The notes under the pieces: generated by a model | Told to the model about the DNA's origin: nothing | The model's database searches: none | What the model saw: only the letters and a program-made list of their open reading frames with translations | Made by a program: the position numbers and the translations under genes | Part shown: one piece after another, positions 1 through 10,835 of the stretch | Layout: each line of letters starts with the position of its first letter | Position numbering within the stretch: position 1 is the first letter of the stretch | From: Eunapius fragilis | Taxonomy: Eukaryota; Porifera; Demospongiae; Spongillida; Spongillidae | NCBI GenBank assembly: GCA_963681505.1 | Contig: OY811989.1 | Location: forward strand, 879,077-943,076 | DNA: 64,000 nt | Reading direction: 5' to 3'

Positions 1-390
1 GATTATAACAGAGCCACTTTGAAATGTATCTTGATATGTAGAACAATGTCAGCACGTAATGCCGGGTGGTGTGGAATGTCTCGAAAAACTTCCAGACGCG
101 AACACTTTGAATCAGACAAATAATAGTCTCCCGCACCAATTGCACACGCGTACAATAGAAACACCTCCCCGCAGAGTAAAAAAAATTGTCTGCATGCATC
201 TTAATTAGGTACGTATGTGCAGGTACAGAAAGGGTCTGTCTACATGCCTAGACTCTCCATGTTGCTGCGTTTCATTTTGGTTGTGCAAAAAGTGGCTTCA
301 AACAATGCACTAAGATAATGAGTTTAATGACGCCATTATTACGCATTCTTCTAATTATACCCTTTTTGACCCACTCGGTGAGCTGTGCGG

Positions 391-396
391 TATAAA
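391..396 (+). promoter_or_regulatory. TATA box of peptide gene copy 1
   Basis: TATAAA lies 65 nt before the ATG, at exactly the same distance in all four copies. It sits within a conserved block containing GAGCTGTGCGGTATAAAAC. The fixed spacing supports a focused core promoter; the transcription start itself is not determined. Confidence 0.7.
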
Positions 397-455
397 ACCA
401 GCGTTAAGATATTAGTTTTGTTGAACTTGCTTGTTCGATCGTATTAAGACTTCAA

Positions 456-787
456 ATGGCAGCGAAAATCTTCATTCTTCTTGCCTTACTAGCGTTGAGT
501 TACGCGTCTGAGCTGACGCCTAAATCCCTGGCTGACAGTTGCGGTCAATACTGTAATTCCGTCGGTAAAGGGGACGGAGTGATTATTGGAACAGCACCAT
601 TCTGCGGTGGCGATTGCTCAAATGATTGTCGAGGCGGCAGACACTGCTCTATTGGTACCCTTGAATGGTCCGACTACGGTCAAGGTTGCTGGACAGGTAA
701 CAAAGTCTGCTGCTGTGGTAAGTTTTGACCCAACGTTAATGGAAAGTGTTCATGAACCTTGTCTTAATAATTCTTGCAGCACAGTAA
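456..787 (+). CDS. Secreted ten-cysteine peptide, copy 1
   Basis: The ORF begins MAAKIFILLALLALS, a signal peptide probably cut after residue 18 (YAS/EL). The mature part has ten cysteines spaced C-x3-C-x16-C-x3-C-x3-C-x5-C-x13-C-x6-CCC, which suggests a disulfide-rich secreted peptide. Unspliced, it ends at TGA 726-728 (90 aa). A consensus donor (G/GTAAGT, intron 718-779, 62 nt) and acceptor (TTCTTGCAG) sit at the last codons. Splicing replaces the C-terminal GKF with AQ and stops at 785-787 (89 aa). Residue 70 is Glu here. I do not recognise the family. The motif GTAPFCGGDC resembles small invertebrate secreted proteins from memory only. Defence, venom-like, structural or signalling roles are all possible and none is shown. 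Confidence 0.85.
718..779 (+). other. 62-nt intron in peptide gene copy 1
   Basis: GTAAGT donor and TTCTTGCAG acceptor. The same intron of exactly 62 nt is present in the other copies at 14898-14959, 21823-21884 and 28770-28831. Exon 2 supplies only the end of an Ala codon, a Gln codon and the stop. Confidence 0.7.
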
Positions 788-1142
788 AGTTCAACATTGT
801 CGCAGCACAAGAATGCTCAGACTGTTGATATACCGCGTCTACCATGTAAAGATGTATACAATGCTCTAACTTTTGTTAATGGCAGATATTAAAAAGGGCG
901 CAGACTGCTGAATTTTTAACCGGCCAACCGGCCAAATACGGCGTCTGTGAACGTAATTTAGTTATCACCGATACCGTAATCGGCGCACTGTCATTTACCA
1001 AAAAATATGAACTTACAAGCAGGTTCTAATTCTGGACGATAGATAGTCTAGCAGACAACATGCGATGTTCGACCGCGTGCATGTGTGCTGTTGTCTCTGC
1101 CTTTGGTCTCATCACAAGCATGCAACGGCCACCGGTGCATGG

Positions 1143-1997
1143 TAGTCTCGTACCCAGACCCTTATTCTCACAGCAGCGGATGGATTACATCACCGCTAGG
1201 TGAAAAGTGGGTCTGGTAAAGTCCTATACTCAATTCTGTCCAGCTTCCCCAGAATGTTGGGGAACCAATCAGATTCGAGGAATACAGTAATTGCATACCT
1301 CATTTGTAATCGCACGTGCGATTAAATTTAGCAATTACCGACGCAAATGAAGAGAGCAATCGAATCCGCGTGCAGACGTTTGGGATATTCGAAGCTAAAA
1401 GAAGAGCATGCAGCTACGAAGCGTAGTAGATTTATTGAGTGGGCCGGCGCGATGCATTTGTTAGTTTTCCAACGGGATGTGGCAAGTCTTTATTATGTTA
1501 TGCCATCCTGCCGTACTAATGATGTCAACAGCTGCTTTGAGGACAGTCCCTCTATCTGAAAGATCTAGGTTGTGCACAAAACATGTATAAGTCTGGATGA
1601 TCATCGTGTCTCCATTCCATATTGTATAGAATGTGTGAGTCTACTAACAGTATAAGTAGAAAATCTTTACAAGAATTGAAATCGACTTCTGGGTCTTTTC
1701 TTACATTCCTTCGATTTACCAAGTTCCTTAACTGGTACATTGTTCCTTTGTCGAACAGCTTGCATATTTATACAGTCTAGACCAAATGACCTAAGCATTT
1801 ATTGGGAGCAGGTTAATGGATATGATTGTGTACTGCTTACCTTTAAATTATTTCATGATGCGTCATTTACATTCCTCGCCACGTATTATGTAATCACTGG
1901 ACAGAATTGAGTATAGGACTTTACCAGACCCACTTTTCACGTAGCGGTGATGCATTCCATCCGCTGCTGTGAAAATATGGGTCTGGGTACGAGACTA
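1143..1997. mobile_element. 855-bp non-autonomous DNA transposon, 9-bp target duplication
   Basis: Inverted termini of about 98 bp start TAGTCTCGTACCCAGACCC and end with its near reverse complement. Both ends are flanked by the direct repeat GGTGCATGG (1134-1142 and 1998-2006). The matching place in unit B (about 15312-15320) is uninterrupted, so the empty site is visible. A 9-bp duplication with long terminal repeats fits Mutator-like elements; that assignment is inference. The small internal ORFs (1347-1559 plus, 1552-1740 minus) resemble nothing I know. A related terminal fragment lies at 36417-36470. Confidence 0.85.
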
Positions 1998-2549
1998 GGT
2001 GCATGGTACGTGAAAATATCCTTTAAAACCCCAATTCTTTTAAAAACATACTGCCAAAGGCTTTTTAATTAAAAAAAAAAAAAAAACCTATCAGACAGGC
2101 ATGTAGTGCAAACTTGCACAATGAACAATATGTTTGACTGCGTTTTCTGGTGTTATGATAACACCAAACACACATGCTTCGACCCTCCATACACTTGGTG
2201 ATGAGGTGTGGTCCAGGGAGCTGGCACGCTCAGGCCCCAGGGTGTCCGAATTACAGCGTTTGCGTGGACCACGCTCATCTTCTGTCACTGAGCGTTGACA
2301 CGTGCAGTAATCAGTTGTATCACTCTCAAACGAAAAGACTTGTGTGTCAATAATTTATTCATGCTTGCGCTATTCATGTTTAAGCGTTATTCCTGTTTTT
2401 ACTTTATATTTTTAAAAGCAACCAATAGTTTTTCGATGGGTGGAGAGGAAAACATGCTGCACGCACATTAATCTGCAGTGTTATTTGACCTCAGCAAACT
2501 GTTACAGATATAAGGGACAACGTACAAAAGTACATCAAATCACAATATA

Positions 2550-2758
2550 CCGTAAAGTCCCTACCCCCCTCCGTCCCCATCGAAAAATGTTTTTTAAACG
2601 CGCGTATCTCCGGTAACCATCAGCGCTGGGCTAAAACAATTATAGACAACCCTTTTTATCTCGAAAAACGAAATAGCTTAGTCCCTGCTCTTGTGGTTAC
2701 GGAGACGCGCGTATTTTTTTCGATGGGGGCGGAGGGTATTATATGCGGGACTTTACGG
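2550..2758. mobile_element. 209-bp MITE with TA target duplication
   Basis: Ends are CCGTAAAGTCCC and its reverse complement. The inner arms are also complementary: TCCGGTAACCA on the left against TGGTTACGGAGA on the right, and two CGATGGGG-type blocks. TA flanks both sides (2548-2549, 2759-2760). In units B and D the site reads straight through as AATATACRTGTTT. A TA duplication suggests mobilisation by a Tc1/mariner-type transposase (inference). Confidence 0.85.
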
Positions 2759-2760
2759 TA

Positions 2761-3480
2761 CATGTTTTAACATGTTAAAGGATAATGCACCTATCAATGT
2801 AATCCGTGCCTTCCCTCCCATCCCCCACCCGTACGGGCGATAGTCGGAATTTGACAATATTTGACATGCGTGCACCGTGTTACTTCGGAGCGATGATTTC
2901 ACCCAAGATTGACCATACAGGGGAAACCACGGTTCATGTTATAGATAGCCTGTCTAAACAAGTGAGGCCACAATGTTCTAAAATAGTTAATTGTAAACAA
3001 TATAATGCCTTCAGTGACATGATCATTGCAGAGGAAACTATATTGAGCAGTGAAGATATTAGATATGGCTAACTGGAGCACATTAAAAAAGAAATATTGA
3101 GCTGCAAAAGTTGCTACATTATACTGAGTTGCAAATGATGACCAATCTAAGAAAGTGGAGATGTAAAAAAGGTCAATTGGAGCATGCAGCTGGAGGGTCC
3201 GGTCCGTGTACATTTCCACTATTTATTTCTATTTATACAAGGATGGGTTCGATTGGAAATGGTTCATCGTGATGGAATTCAATTTCTAGCGCGTCGTAAC
3301 ACCCCGTTGAAGTTAGCCGCACATTCGTCGGACGCACGTTCCAAGCAATTATCACCTACAATTTGGCCATACGGCTGATGACAATCAACTTTCATTGTGT
3401 GTTAGGCCAATGCAAACTATCCGTGGCATATCATACAGGTTTGTATACAGGTTTGTATCTGCAGTTATTGTGGCAATGTG
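2761..3480. repeat. Unit-end repeat also found at 34958-35475
   Basis: After the MITE the unit continues into noncoding sequence. From about 2892 to 3460 it matches 34958-35475 closely, including the block around TTTCTAGCGCGTCGTAACACC. Short ORFs on both strands here do not persist between the two copies, so I take the region as noncoding. Confidence 0.7.
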
Positions 3481-3597
3481 TGGTTAAGGACATGCGAAAC
3501 AGCTGCTTCTCGGGCTTCTCGGGCTGTATTAAACTTCGTCGTTATAAGAGCGGTGATAATCCGAAAAAGCTAGGGGATAACTGAATGAGTACAAACT

Positions 3598-3690
3598 CTG
3601 GCCCCACAACCAGCTCTGGCTCACAACCAGCTCTGGTCCCACAACCAGCTGGTCCCACAACCAGCTTTGGTCCCAAACCAGCTCACTGTG
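3598..3690. repeat. Minisatellite, CCACAACCAGCTCTGGT family
   Basis: Five or six imperfect copies of a 16-18 bp unit. A longer array of the same unit lies at 13497-13690. The sequence just right of this array (CACTGTGCAAATAGTTTGTC) occurs inverted just left of the other array, as expected for a mobile element with terminal inverted repeats and an internal array. Confidence 0.75.
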
Positions 3691-3699
3691 CAAATAGTT

Positions 3700-4977
3700 T
3701 GTCATACGATACTGTATACTTCGGACTATACACGCCGGATCAGTAAATTTGAAATATACGACGCTGTGTATTTCACGAATACACAACCGCACTTGCGTCA
3801 CAGTTTACATAGGCAGCCATTAAAATGCAATGACCATGCAATAACCCGTTGTGCGCTTATTTCACTTGCAAATTTATTGGCCACAGCTAAAATACTCTTC
3901 TCATCTTACATGTACAGGCTAGTGTAGCCACACTATAGTAAGTGCTCCGGTTATAACTATGGCCGGTATGGGAGGGCCGGTTAATGCATACGTCAGGGGG
4001 TCACAACTGATTTTTTTTTCCCTCGGGGAATAAGTGGTCCGGTTAAACCGTACCTTGTCCTATAATCATACTTGTTTACAGATGCTGACATGGTCATTTT
4101 AACATCCTTTTAGCGAACAAAAGTCAAGCTGTAACCACTATCGGTCGACGAATGGAGCACTCCATATATATATATACTGGTTTCTCGAAGCTATCCCCTA
4201 TCAAATTTTTTACCACAGCCACTTGCGAGCGTGAGTATATATGTATTGTACTGGAACATGATCGCATGTTAGCTGTATACTAAATTATGTATACAGCAGC
4301 ATATTGCATTAATACAAATAAAAGATATGTACATTAGGATTAGAAGTAATTAGTTTCTACAATGTCAGATCCTTAGGCTAGTAAATATGATTTCGGGTTC
4401 TCCAGTAATCTCATCGAGGTGCCATCGTTTCCTTGCATGGTAACAGACATGCTATGATTCATTTACACGTAAATGCTTTGCTTCGTTATAAAACTGACCT
4501 ATGCAAGTAGTTGGGAGTGAACCAGCCTTAGCATCCCAAGGTTGGGTCACGCCCAACTAGCGCAAATCACGTGATCGTCTATCGCCCCACGAACATGGCA
4601 ACAGGTACTTTGTGTGATCTTAATGGATCTCGCGGGTATTGAGGCTGTGGTTTGTTGTGTATACGTCTTTTGACATCAAGCTTATTCAACTTTTCCATCT
4701 ACCTATGCATGCAGGTCTTTACAGGCACTGCAGCATTTGTAATATTCAGTTCGAATATCCATCAGTATGAGCATATTAATAATTCTGATTAGCTAGCTAG
4801 CTGTAATTGTTAGTTATTATTCCTTCCGGGTCACATGCGCCTAGTTTTAATCTCACGTGAGGGAGTTGTTTCAAATTCTACCCCAAATTCGTCGACATAA
4901 ACTATCTAGCAGCCACAGAGAGTTTGCTGCAACTCTTGAATCTAAATGGAATGAATCAAATGACGTAATTAAGTGAT
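3700..4977. other. No recognisable gene
   Basis: I see no conserved ORF or RNA gene in this stretch. It contains CCGGTTA-rich short repeats near 3945-4060 and AT-rich sequence with short TATA runs near 4164-4176. Confidence 0.4.
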
Positions 4978-5388
4978 GTGGATGAACAATATATAAATCC
5001 AACAATTTCACATATGCAGTTTAATATGGACAGTGCCCACTACGATGTCAGTGAAGGTAACATGTACCTTGAAGTACCCACTGCAGAGGAGTCTGTAGAG
5101 GAGCTAGCATGTGAAAATATTGCATCCAGTAGTTCTGGCTCTGATTCTGATTCTGAATCAGATGTTCAGACTGAATCTGAATGTGAAGAATCAACAGTGA
5201 CTAGTGAGTTAAACAAAGCTGAACTAGTATTATCTGGGGCAACGTCTAGACGTAGTGTCAAATCAGAGGAAACAAAATGCTTCACCTCTCCACATCCTGT
5301 AAAGGAAAAAGCCAAAGGAATGGCTGTTGTCGTTGCTCCATTATTGCTGTACTCTGATGATCTCAGTGGAAACGGCAGCAATCTATGA
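4978..5388 (+). CDS. Hypothetical acidic protein, 136 aa
   Basis: Uninterrupted ORF with an acidic Ser/Asp/Glu stretch at about residues 50-72 (SSSSGSDSDSESD). There is no signal peptide, membrane segment or known domain. The ATG follows an in-frame upstream context without clear promoter signals. The minus strand at about 5420-5500 carries a possible exon ending at a GTAAGT donor, so this ORF could also be a chance shadow in a transposon remnant. No function is proposed. Confidence 0.3.
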   Translation: MDEQYINPTISHMQFNMDSAHYDVSEGNMYLEVPTAEESVEELACENIASSSSGSDSDSESDVQTESECEESTVTSELNKAELVLSGATSRRSVKSEETKCFTSPHPVKEKAKGMAVVVAPLLLYSDDLSGNGSNL

Positions 5389-5715
5389 AATTTTGCACTA
5401 TAATAAATTTTTATAGTACTTACCTGCAGCTGTTCTTGAGGTATTTCACGTTTTAGTGACAAACAAAAGGCTTTAGCTAGTTCCAACTTCGAGGGTGCCT
5501 ATACGAATAGATATGCTAATTCGTCATTCATGGGTCAATAGGTTACCCAAAGTTACCTCATACATACTCCCCTGCAATACGAAACGTTTCCTGTGCCATT
5601 TTTGTCAACAGCTTATGCGTCTCCTGAACAGTAGCATTTAGATTAACTACTTGTTTCTATCCTGTGTGTCACTGGCCCGAAATTTCTTCATTACGAGAGT
5701 CTGCGGCGACACTAC

Positions 5716-6080
5716 CGGTGTCGGAGCAGATTCTGTTCCCCCGCAGATTTCGTCCCCCCGGACATAATCTGCTAGCGGAAATTGACCCCCACGGACATGA
5801 TCCGCTAGCAGATATTGTCCCCCCTTCCGCAGATATTGCCCCCCCCCCCCCCGGCCGGCCTCCAACCGATGCTTGGCCGTCCCGGTTTTTTTTTTGTTGG
5901 TGTCATGTCCTATAAGCCTCGCCCGCTTTTTGCATCGAGCCAGAAAGTTAAGTTTAGCACACACACACACACACCCTCCCCCCCCCCCCCCCCCCTTCAG
6001 TCCCGCAGTGCTATCAATCTGCCTTCCCGCCAGACGTCCTGGCTGCGGCCCTGAATATTGTCCCCTCTGCCCTTCTAAGT
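5716..6080. repeat. Dispersed repeat, copy also at 20527-20867
   Basis: Both copies begin GTCGGAGCAGATTCTGT, contain several GATATTGTCCCCC / GCAGATATTG motifs, a long C tract and the block ATGCTTGGCCGTCCCGG, and end near GGCTGCGGCCCTGAATATTG. There is no coding capacity. It is probably a small transposon; the termini are not resolved. Confidence 0.7.
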
Positions 6081-6289
6081 TGCACGTGGTGCGCTTTGCA
6101 GCTGCTATCAGCTATTAGCTTTCAGTAGTCAGCTAGCATTATGGATGAAGAGGAGTACGATGCCATTTTCAGCTTTCTGGAGTATGGTACTTAGCTACCC
6201 CTCTGCATGGCATCACAAGGACCTAAAGCAAGCCGCTCAAGTGTGTGGACTATGCATGCGGTCGATAGCGGCGTATACTGTACCTGCAT

Positions 6290-6490
6290 GTCACCGGAAT
6301 TTTGGTCCTGAAAATTTGCGTCCGGGCGGACCAAAATTTCCAACGAATTTTGGTCCGCCGGGACCGATATTACCGGAAATAATGGTCCGTGTTGGAAATA
6401 TTGGACCATTAACTGGCGCATATATGTATGTACCAAAATTTCCAGCCGTGAGTTGTTTTACCGGAAATAATGGTCTGCCATGGAAAGTGT
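6290..6490. repeat. GGTCCG-rich terminal-type repeat, left
   Basis: Contains repeated GGTCCG / CGGACC blocks with AAAATTTCC and ATTACCGGAAATAATGG motifs. The sequence at 9795-9905 resembles this stretch in reverse complement, for example GTCCGGGCGGACCAAAATTTCC here against GTCCGGGCGGACCATAATTTCC there. The pair brackets the integrase/protease pseudogene, so they are candidate terminal inverted repeats of that element. The match is imperfect. Confidence 0.45.
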
Positions 6491-6750
6491 CAATGCAAGT
6501 ACATGCAAATATTATTGATACATTCATCACATGAAACCAGAGTAATAACAGAATATGAAACCAGAATACAATAGATTAACGTTGAGTACTAAACTGATCA
6601 GCTTATTTACAACCACAGAACCATGGCACAGTGTGTCTCAAAAATTTCCTATCCACTCGGACGCAGTTCAAATGATACCACTCTCTGCACTTTGAACATT
6701 GAATCATTAATTTTTCTACCATCATTAGGCATCCTGCAAGAGCAGAATAT

Positions 6751-9432
6751 TTAAAACACCTCTTGACGCACCACCTGTGATCTTTGTCGTCGTACAGCTG
6801 ATGGAAATGGCAAAATATTTCCTTGCTCTAGTCCCTCTATTAAGTGCTGTCTCATTGTGGATTGGACAAACTTAACGGATGAAGGATCTTTGCCAAAGCA
6901 AATTTCACAGGCAAAGGCTATTGCAAATAAACCACAGTCCTGCGAACCCTTCTTGTACTGAACATTCACGTACTGTACTGTGATTCGCTTTCCGCAGAAT
7001 GCATTATATCTGCAATAATTTGTTTCAAAGTTTCTGTTAATGTGCTATTCAAGCTATCATATACATTTATGGTGTCTGGAATGCTTGAAGCAGCAGATAC
7101 TGTTATCCAGTGGTTGTTCTGATATTCAGGCATTGTACAAAGTCTAGGTTTCTTTGCACATCAAAGGTATTTGTTTTCTGAAGAATTGGGTTTTGAAGGC
7201 CAGATATATGAGGATGACTTTGTTTAAGAAGCAGTTGAGCTGCATGTACTATATTGTCCGTTAACCATCCATTATTCGACAATACCACTTTGTCCTCCTT
7301 ATGCAACACAGATTCTCCTACTTTTATCCATACAGAATCATTTTGGGCATCATCTTCACTGGCACTTAGATTTACAACTTCTTGTGGTTTTGCTGTTTCC
7401 ATATTACAACAACTTTTACCTGGATGGCAATAGTGTCCACAGCATGAATGATTTAACTTGCACAGACATCTTTTAGTAGCACAACGTGTTTTGCAGGAGC
7501 AAAATAGTAAGACAGGAGATTCAGCATCTTTTAGGGGGAGTAGGTCTTTAGGCTCAATATCACTTGTGGTGGGTTGGTCATCAGGTTTAGCATGACTGAT
7601 GGTTTGTGTGCCATCACATCCAACATCACTGGGTGCGGTTAAGCCATCATGCTCAACATCACTGGTGGTAAGTGTGTCATCACACCCAATATCACTGGGT
7701 GTGAGTAGGCCATCATGCTCAGCATCACTGGGGGTGGATGGGTCATCACATTCAATACCACTGCAGATGGATGTGTCATCAGGCTTAACACCACTGGTTG
7801 ATGGATCATCAGATATCACTTTGCTGGAGGCTTGCTTGTTATCAAATGAAGTACTTCCTTGGAGCATATTGCTGTGGCACATCTTAAGGTGACCTCCAGT
7901 AGCTCGAATTAGAGTGCCATCTTTGCTGATCAGTTCATATACTCCATGTGGCATCTTCTTAACAACTCTGCGAGGGCCATCAAATCGGTCTTGTAGTTTA
8001 CCACCTTTCTTTTCTTTCTTCTAAAATTCTTCTTCATCAATAGCGCTCCTACTTAAAAGCAATCTGGCTTGGCATGTTTTGAGTCATACTTTTGCTTTTG
8101 TTTCGTTTGAGCATCAAGAATGTGCTTTTTTGCATCTTCCAAAATGACCTGATGTTTGTGTTGAACTGCTACAATATCTGGATCATTCAACACTTGATAT
8201 ACTTGTGATGCAATTCATCACCCGATTCCTTCTGTAGGTCTGATATCAATAGGTAAAATTGCTTGACTACCAAACATTAATTGAAATGGTGTATATGTGC
8301 TTGACTCATGTCTTGATGTATTGTATGCAAAAGTACAAGTGTCTAGGTAGGAGCTCCACACTGTTTGTTTGGTTGAAACAAACTTTGCCAGCATGATTTG
8401 CAGTGTCTGATTGTAACGTTCATCCAGACCATTTGCCTGTGAGTAATGTTAATCAAGGTTTCATGACATGTAGTATAGCTTTAGACACCTACCTGAGGAT
8501 GGTATGGTGTAGCCGCTCTTCACTCCAAGAATCTCAGCCAGCTTGTCATTCAATTTATTGCAAAACTCTGAACCATTATCAGAGAGTATAACTCTGGGTA
8601 ATCCCATTCTCATGAAGATCTGCACAAGAATACATGATTATATATGCACAGCACAAAATGGCAGACATTTGCTGAAATAACACCTATACGTGCATACCAC
8701 ACTGCTACATTATGCACATCAGTACATCTAGGCAATACTAATGCTAAACAATATAAACACTAAAGTGTAATGAATTGCAGCATATAAATCATTAGTTCAT
8801 ACATGCCATGCATACCTTAAAAAGGCAGTTTGCAACAGTAGTTGCTGTTTTGTCTGGTGTTGGAATGGCCTCGACCCACTTTGTGAAATAGTCACTAATT
8901 GTCAGAATATATTTACTTCCATCTTCTCCAGGTGGGCTAACAGGACCAATGAAATCAATCCCTATCATGTACCATCGGGATTTCACGGGAATTGGGTGAA
9001 GTCCAGGCACGCCACAAGTGAGTTTTCTGTTCATTCGCTGGCAAATGTCACATGTTCGTATCTATAAAATATGACCATATGATTATAATGCTGACTATTA
9101 TAGATTTAACATTTGAGTGATGTCAAGCATTGTCTAAGGCAAGTATGTTGGACAATCAATTTTTAGTGTGGTTACTTTTTAAAATGCATACTCTACTATA
9201 CTAGTCACAGTCACAAATTGAGGTTGCTCCTCTGGCAGTATAATGTAATTATTGAACTGTAACCTACCATTTCAGTGCATTCTTTCACCATTCCATGCCA
9301 CATGACACGTTCCTTTATCCTATGTAGCGTCCTAGTTCTTTCCATGTGGCCTGAAGTTGGATGAACGTGACAGGCTAGCAGAAATAGTCTCCTTTCCTCT
9401 GGACTTTGAACATAGCGAAGAAATGTGGGCTC
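6751..9432 (-). pseudogene. Decayed intron-containing integrase fused to C48 (Ulp1-like) protease
   Basis: Read right to left. Exon 9268-9432 has the HVHPTSGHM half of the integrase zinc finger. Exon 8816-9061 has CDICQR, then the DDE core start (IDFIGPV, DYFTKWVEAIP). Exon 8493-8620 has LSDNGSEF and YHPQ. After a 56-nt intron, the exon from 8436 begins ANGLDERYNQTL. Introns keep GT/AG and phase, but exon 8493-8620 is 128 nt and shifts frame, and later frames carry stops. Downstream, 7103-7954 has PHGVYELI, a Cys-rich segment (CSCKTRC, CLCKLNHSCCGHYC) and WLTDNIVHAAQLL. The protease triad motifs are visible across broken frames: HW near 7112, YDS near 7060 and QDCGLF near 6930. Introns favour a Ginger-like DNA transposon or a host-captured integrase over a retroelement (inference). 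Confidence 0.8.
8437..8492 (-). other. 56-nt intron inside integrase core
   Basis: On the minus strand the sequence reads CATCCTCAG/GTAGGTG ... ACTCACAG/GCAAATGG. It splits the conserved YHPQ/ANGLDER peptide exactly. Canonical sites and loss of the peptide without splicing support a real intron in the ancestral element. Confidence 0.7.
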
Positions 9433-9473
9433 CTGATGGAAAATAAACGCTATTCAAAAGTGGGTTTCAAACC

Positions 9474-9581
9474 GCACCACCACGTCATGCTAGGCTTCCC
9501 ACGTAGCTCCAAATACATCAATAGGGCGCACCATCACGTCATGCTAGGCTTTCCACGTAGCTCCAAATACATCAACAGGGC
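9474..9581. repeat. Two-copy 54-bp tandem duplication
   Basis: The two 54-bp units differ at about three positions (CACCACCACGTC against CACCATCACGTC, for example). It lies just outside the integrase exon at 9432. It creates a short repetitive ORF that I do not consider a gene. Confidence 0.85.
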
Positions 9582-9794
9582 GTTGATACGTACCTTTCCT
9601 TTTAACTTCTGCTTGTATATCAGGTCGCCGTTTGTGGAAATAAAAAACTTTAACGCCTTTTTTCGTACTTATTTGTGGAAAGGTACGTAAAGACGTCGCG
9701 GATTAGATCCTCGCTCAGGTCATCCACAATGTCGCTCTCCATTTCTTTCTTCAACTGTTTTTTCGGACACGTGGCCTAATAATCACTTCACGGA

Positions 9795-9905
9795 TCATTT
9801 ATTCCAGATTCGGACCATTTTTTCCAGGAAATTATGGTCCGCCCGGACCAATATTTCCTGAAAATTTTGGTCCGGGACCAAAATTTCTGGCGGACCTAAT
9901 TTACC
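9795..9905. repeat. GGTCCG-rich terminal-type repeat, right
   Basis: Approximate reverse complement of 6290-6490, with alternating GGACCAAAATTTC and GGAAATTATGGTCC blocks. It is a candidate right end of the element that carried the integrase/protease gene. Confidence 0.45.
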
Positions 9906-10312
9906 GTAACATACCGCAAAAAGGATAAAGAAAGAGGGAAAATTGAATATCTTCAAGTTCCTAGAGGCGTAAAAGAAATAGAACGAATCCTTCATTCATG
10001 CCATTCATCCAAAGAAAGTGAGTACGACTGCAGTGCACGTATATGCGTACGCACGTATATACGTGCGCATCGGGGCTCGGTTATCGAATTAGTACTTCAT
10101 GATCGAAACCAACTATTTACAGCTTATGCATTAGTCTTGGTCTTTACGCAAGCTGATTTTATACAATGCACACGTGTAAACGGTTGGTAGATCACCAACG
10201 TCGATAACCAAGCGCCCGAAAAGTGTCCGAGGATTAACACTGACTCAAGCTAGGATCGATCCAATAATCATAATAGCGCTTTTTATATATAGGTGGACAC
10301 CTGGGAAGGGAG

Positions 10313-10810
10313 AAAATAAAGGTTTCATCGAGGTTCTTCTGGAAGACGCAGATGAAAGATGTATACATGTAGGTGCATGAGTTCGTTAAGACGTGCGATG
10401 TTTGCCAAAGCACCAATGGTATCAAGTTTATGAAGACCGTAGCCCCTCTGCATCTCATATAGCTATACAACCTAGTGTTTGGCATCAAGTTAGTTGCAAT
10501 CAAGACTACCTTAAGTTAATGCATTGTATCAATTTAGGTTGGAATTAACCTGATTGGTCCTCTCCCAAAAACTGAACGAGGCAATTGTTACATCATCACC
10601 TTAGTTGATTACTTTAAGTGGCCTGAGGCTGAGCCTATAGCTGACAAGACTGCAAGAACAGTTGCTGAGTTTCTGTATAAGATTATATGCAGGCAAATGT
10701 ATATGAATTATTAATTCAGTTTACATATAAGGCTATAAGCATATAAGCATATCATAACATGTAACTTCTTTACAGGCATGGTTGCACCAATGTCACCATA
10801 TCAGATCAAG
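10313..10810 (+). pseudogene. Second integrase remnant, plus strand
   Basis: Three islands in order: the zinc-finger part at 10313-10468 (RFFWKTQMKDV, then TCDVCQS) with an in-frame stop between; the core start at 10538-10692 (LIGPLPKTERGN, VDYF, KWPEAEPIADKTA), preceded by TTTAG; and HGCTNVTISDQGR from 10776, preceded by TTTACAG. A Thr expected between DYF and KW is missing. The last junction would be a GC-AG intron or a mutated GT donor. It faces away from the neighbouring minus-strand integrase. No RT or gag is seen. Confidence 0.65.
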
Positions 10811-10835
10811 GACGAACAGAGTCAAAGCAGTGTAT

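Larger units (their letters stand above)
1..2540 (+). repeat. Segmental repeat unit A, left part (peptide copy 1)
   Basis: This stretch aligns with the starts of the other peptide-bearing units: its first bases recur near 14184, 21106 and 28068. It carries peptide gene copy 1 and the conserved 3' flank with an A-rich tract near 2068. Two insertions, at 1143-1997 and 2550-2758, are absent from the other units. The unit's left end lies outside the window. Confidence 0.85.

Noticed and set aside
456-787. Naming the peptide a toxin or antimicrobial
   Set aside because: Secretion signal and cysteines fit many roles; no diagnostic motif supports a toxin name.
586-828. Alternative-frame ORF inside each peptide gene
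   Set aside because: Shadow of the signal-peptide ORF in another frame; length varies between copies and it lacks the conserved features.
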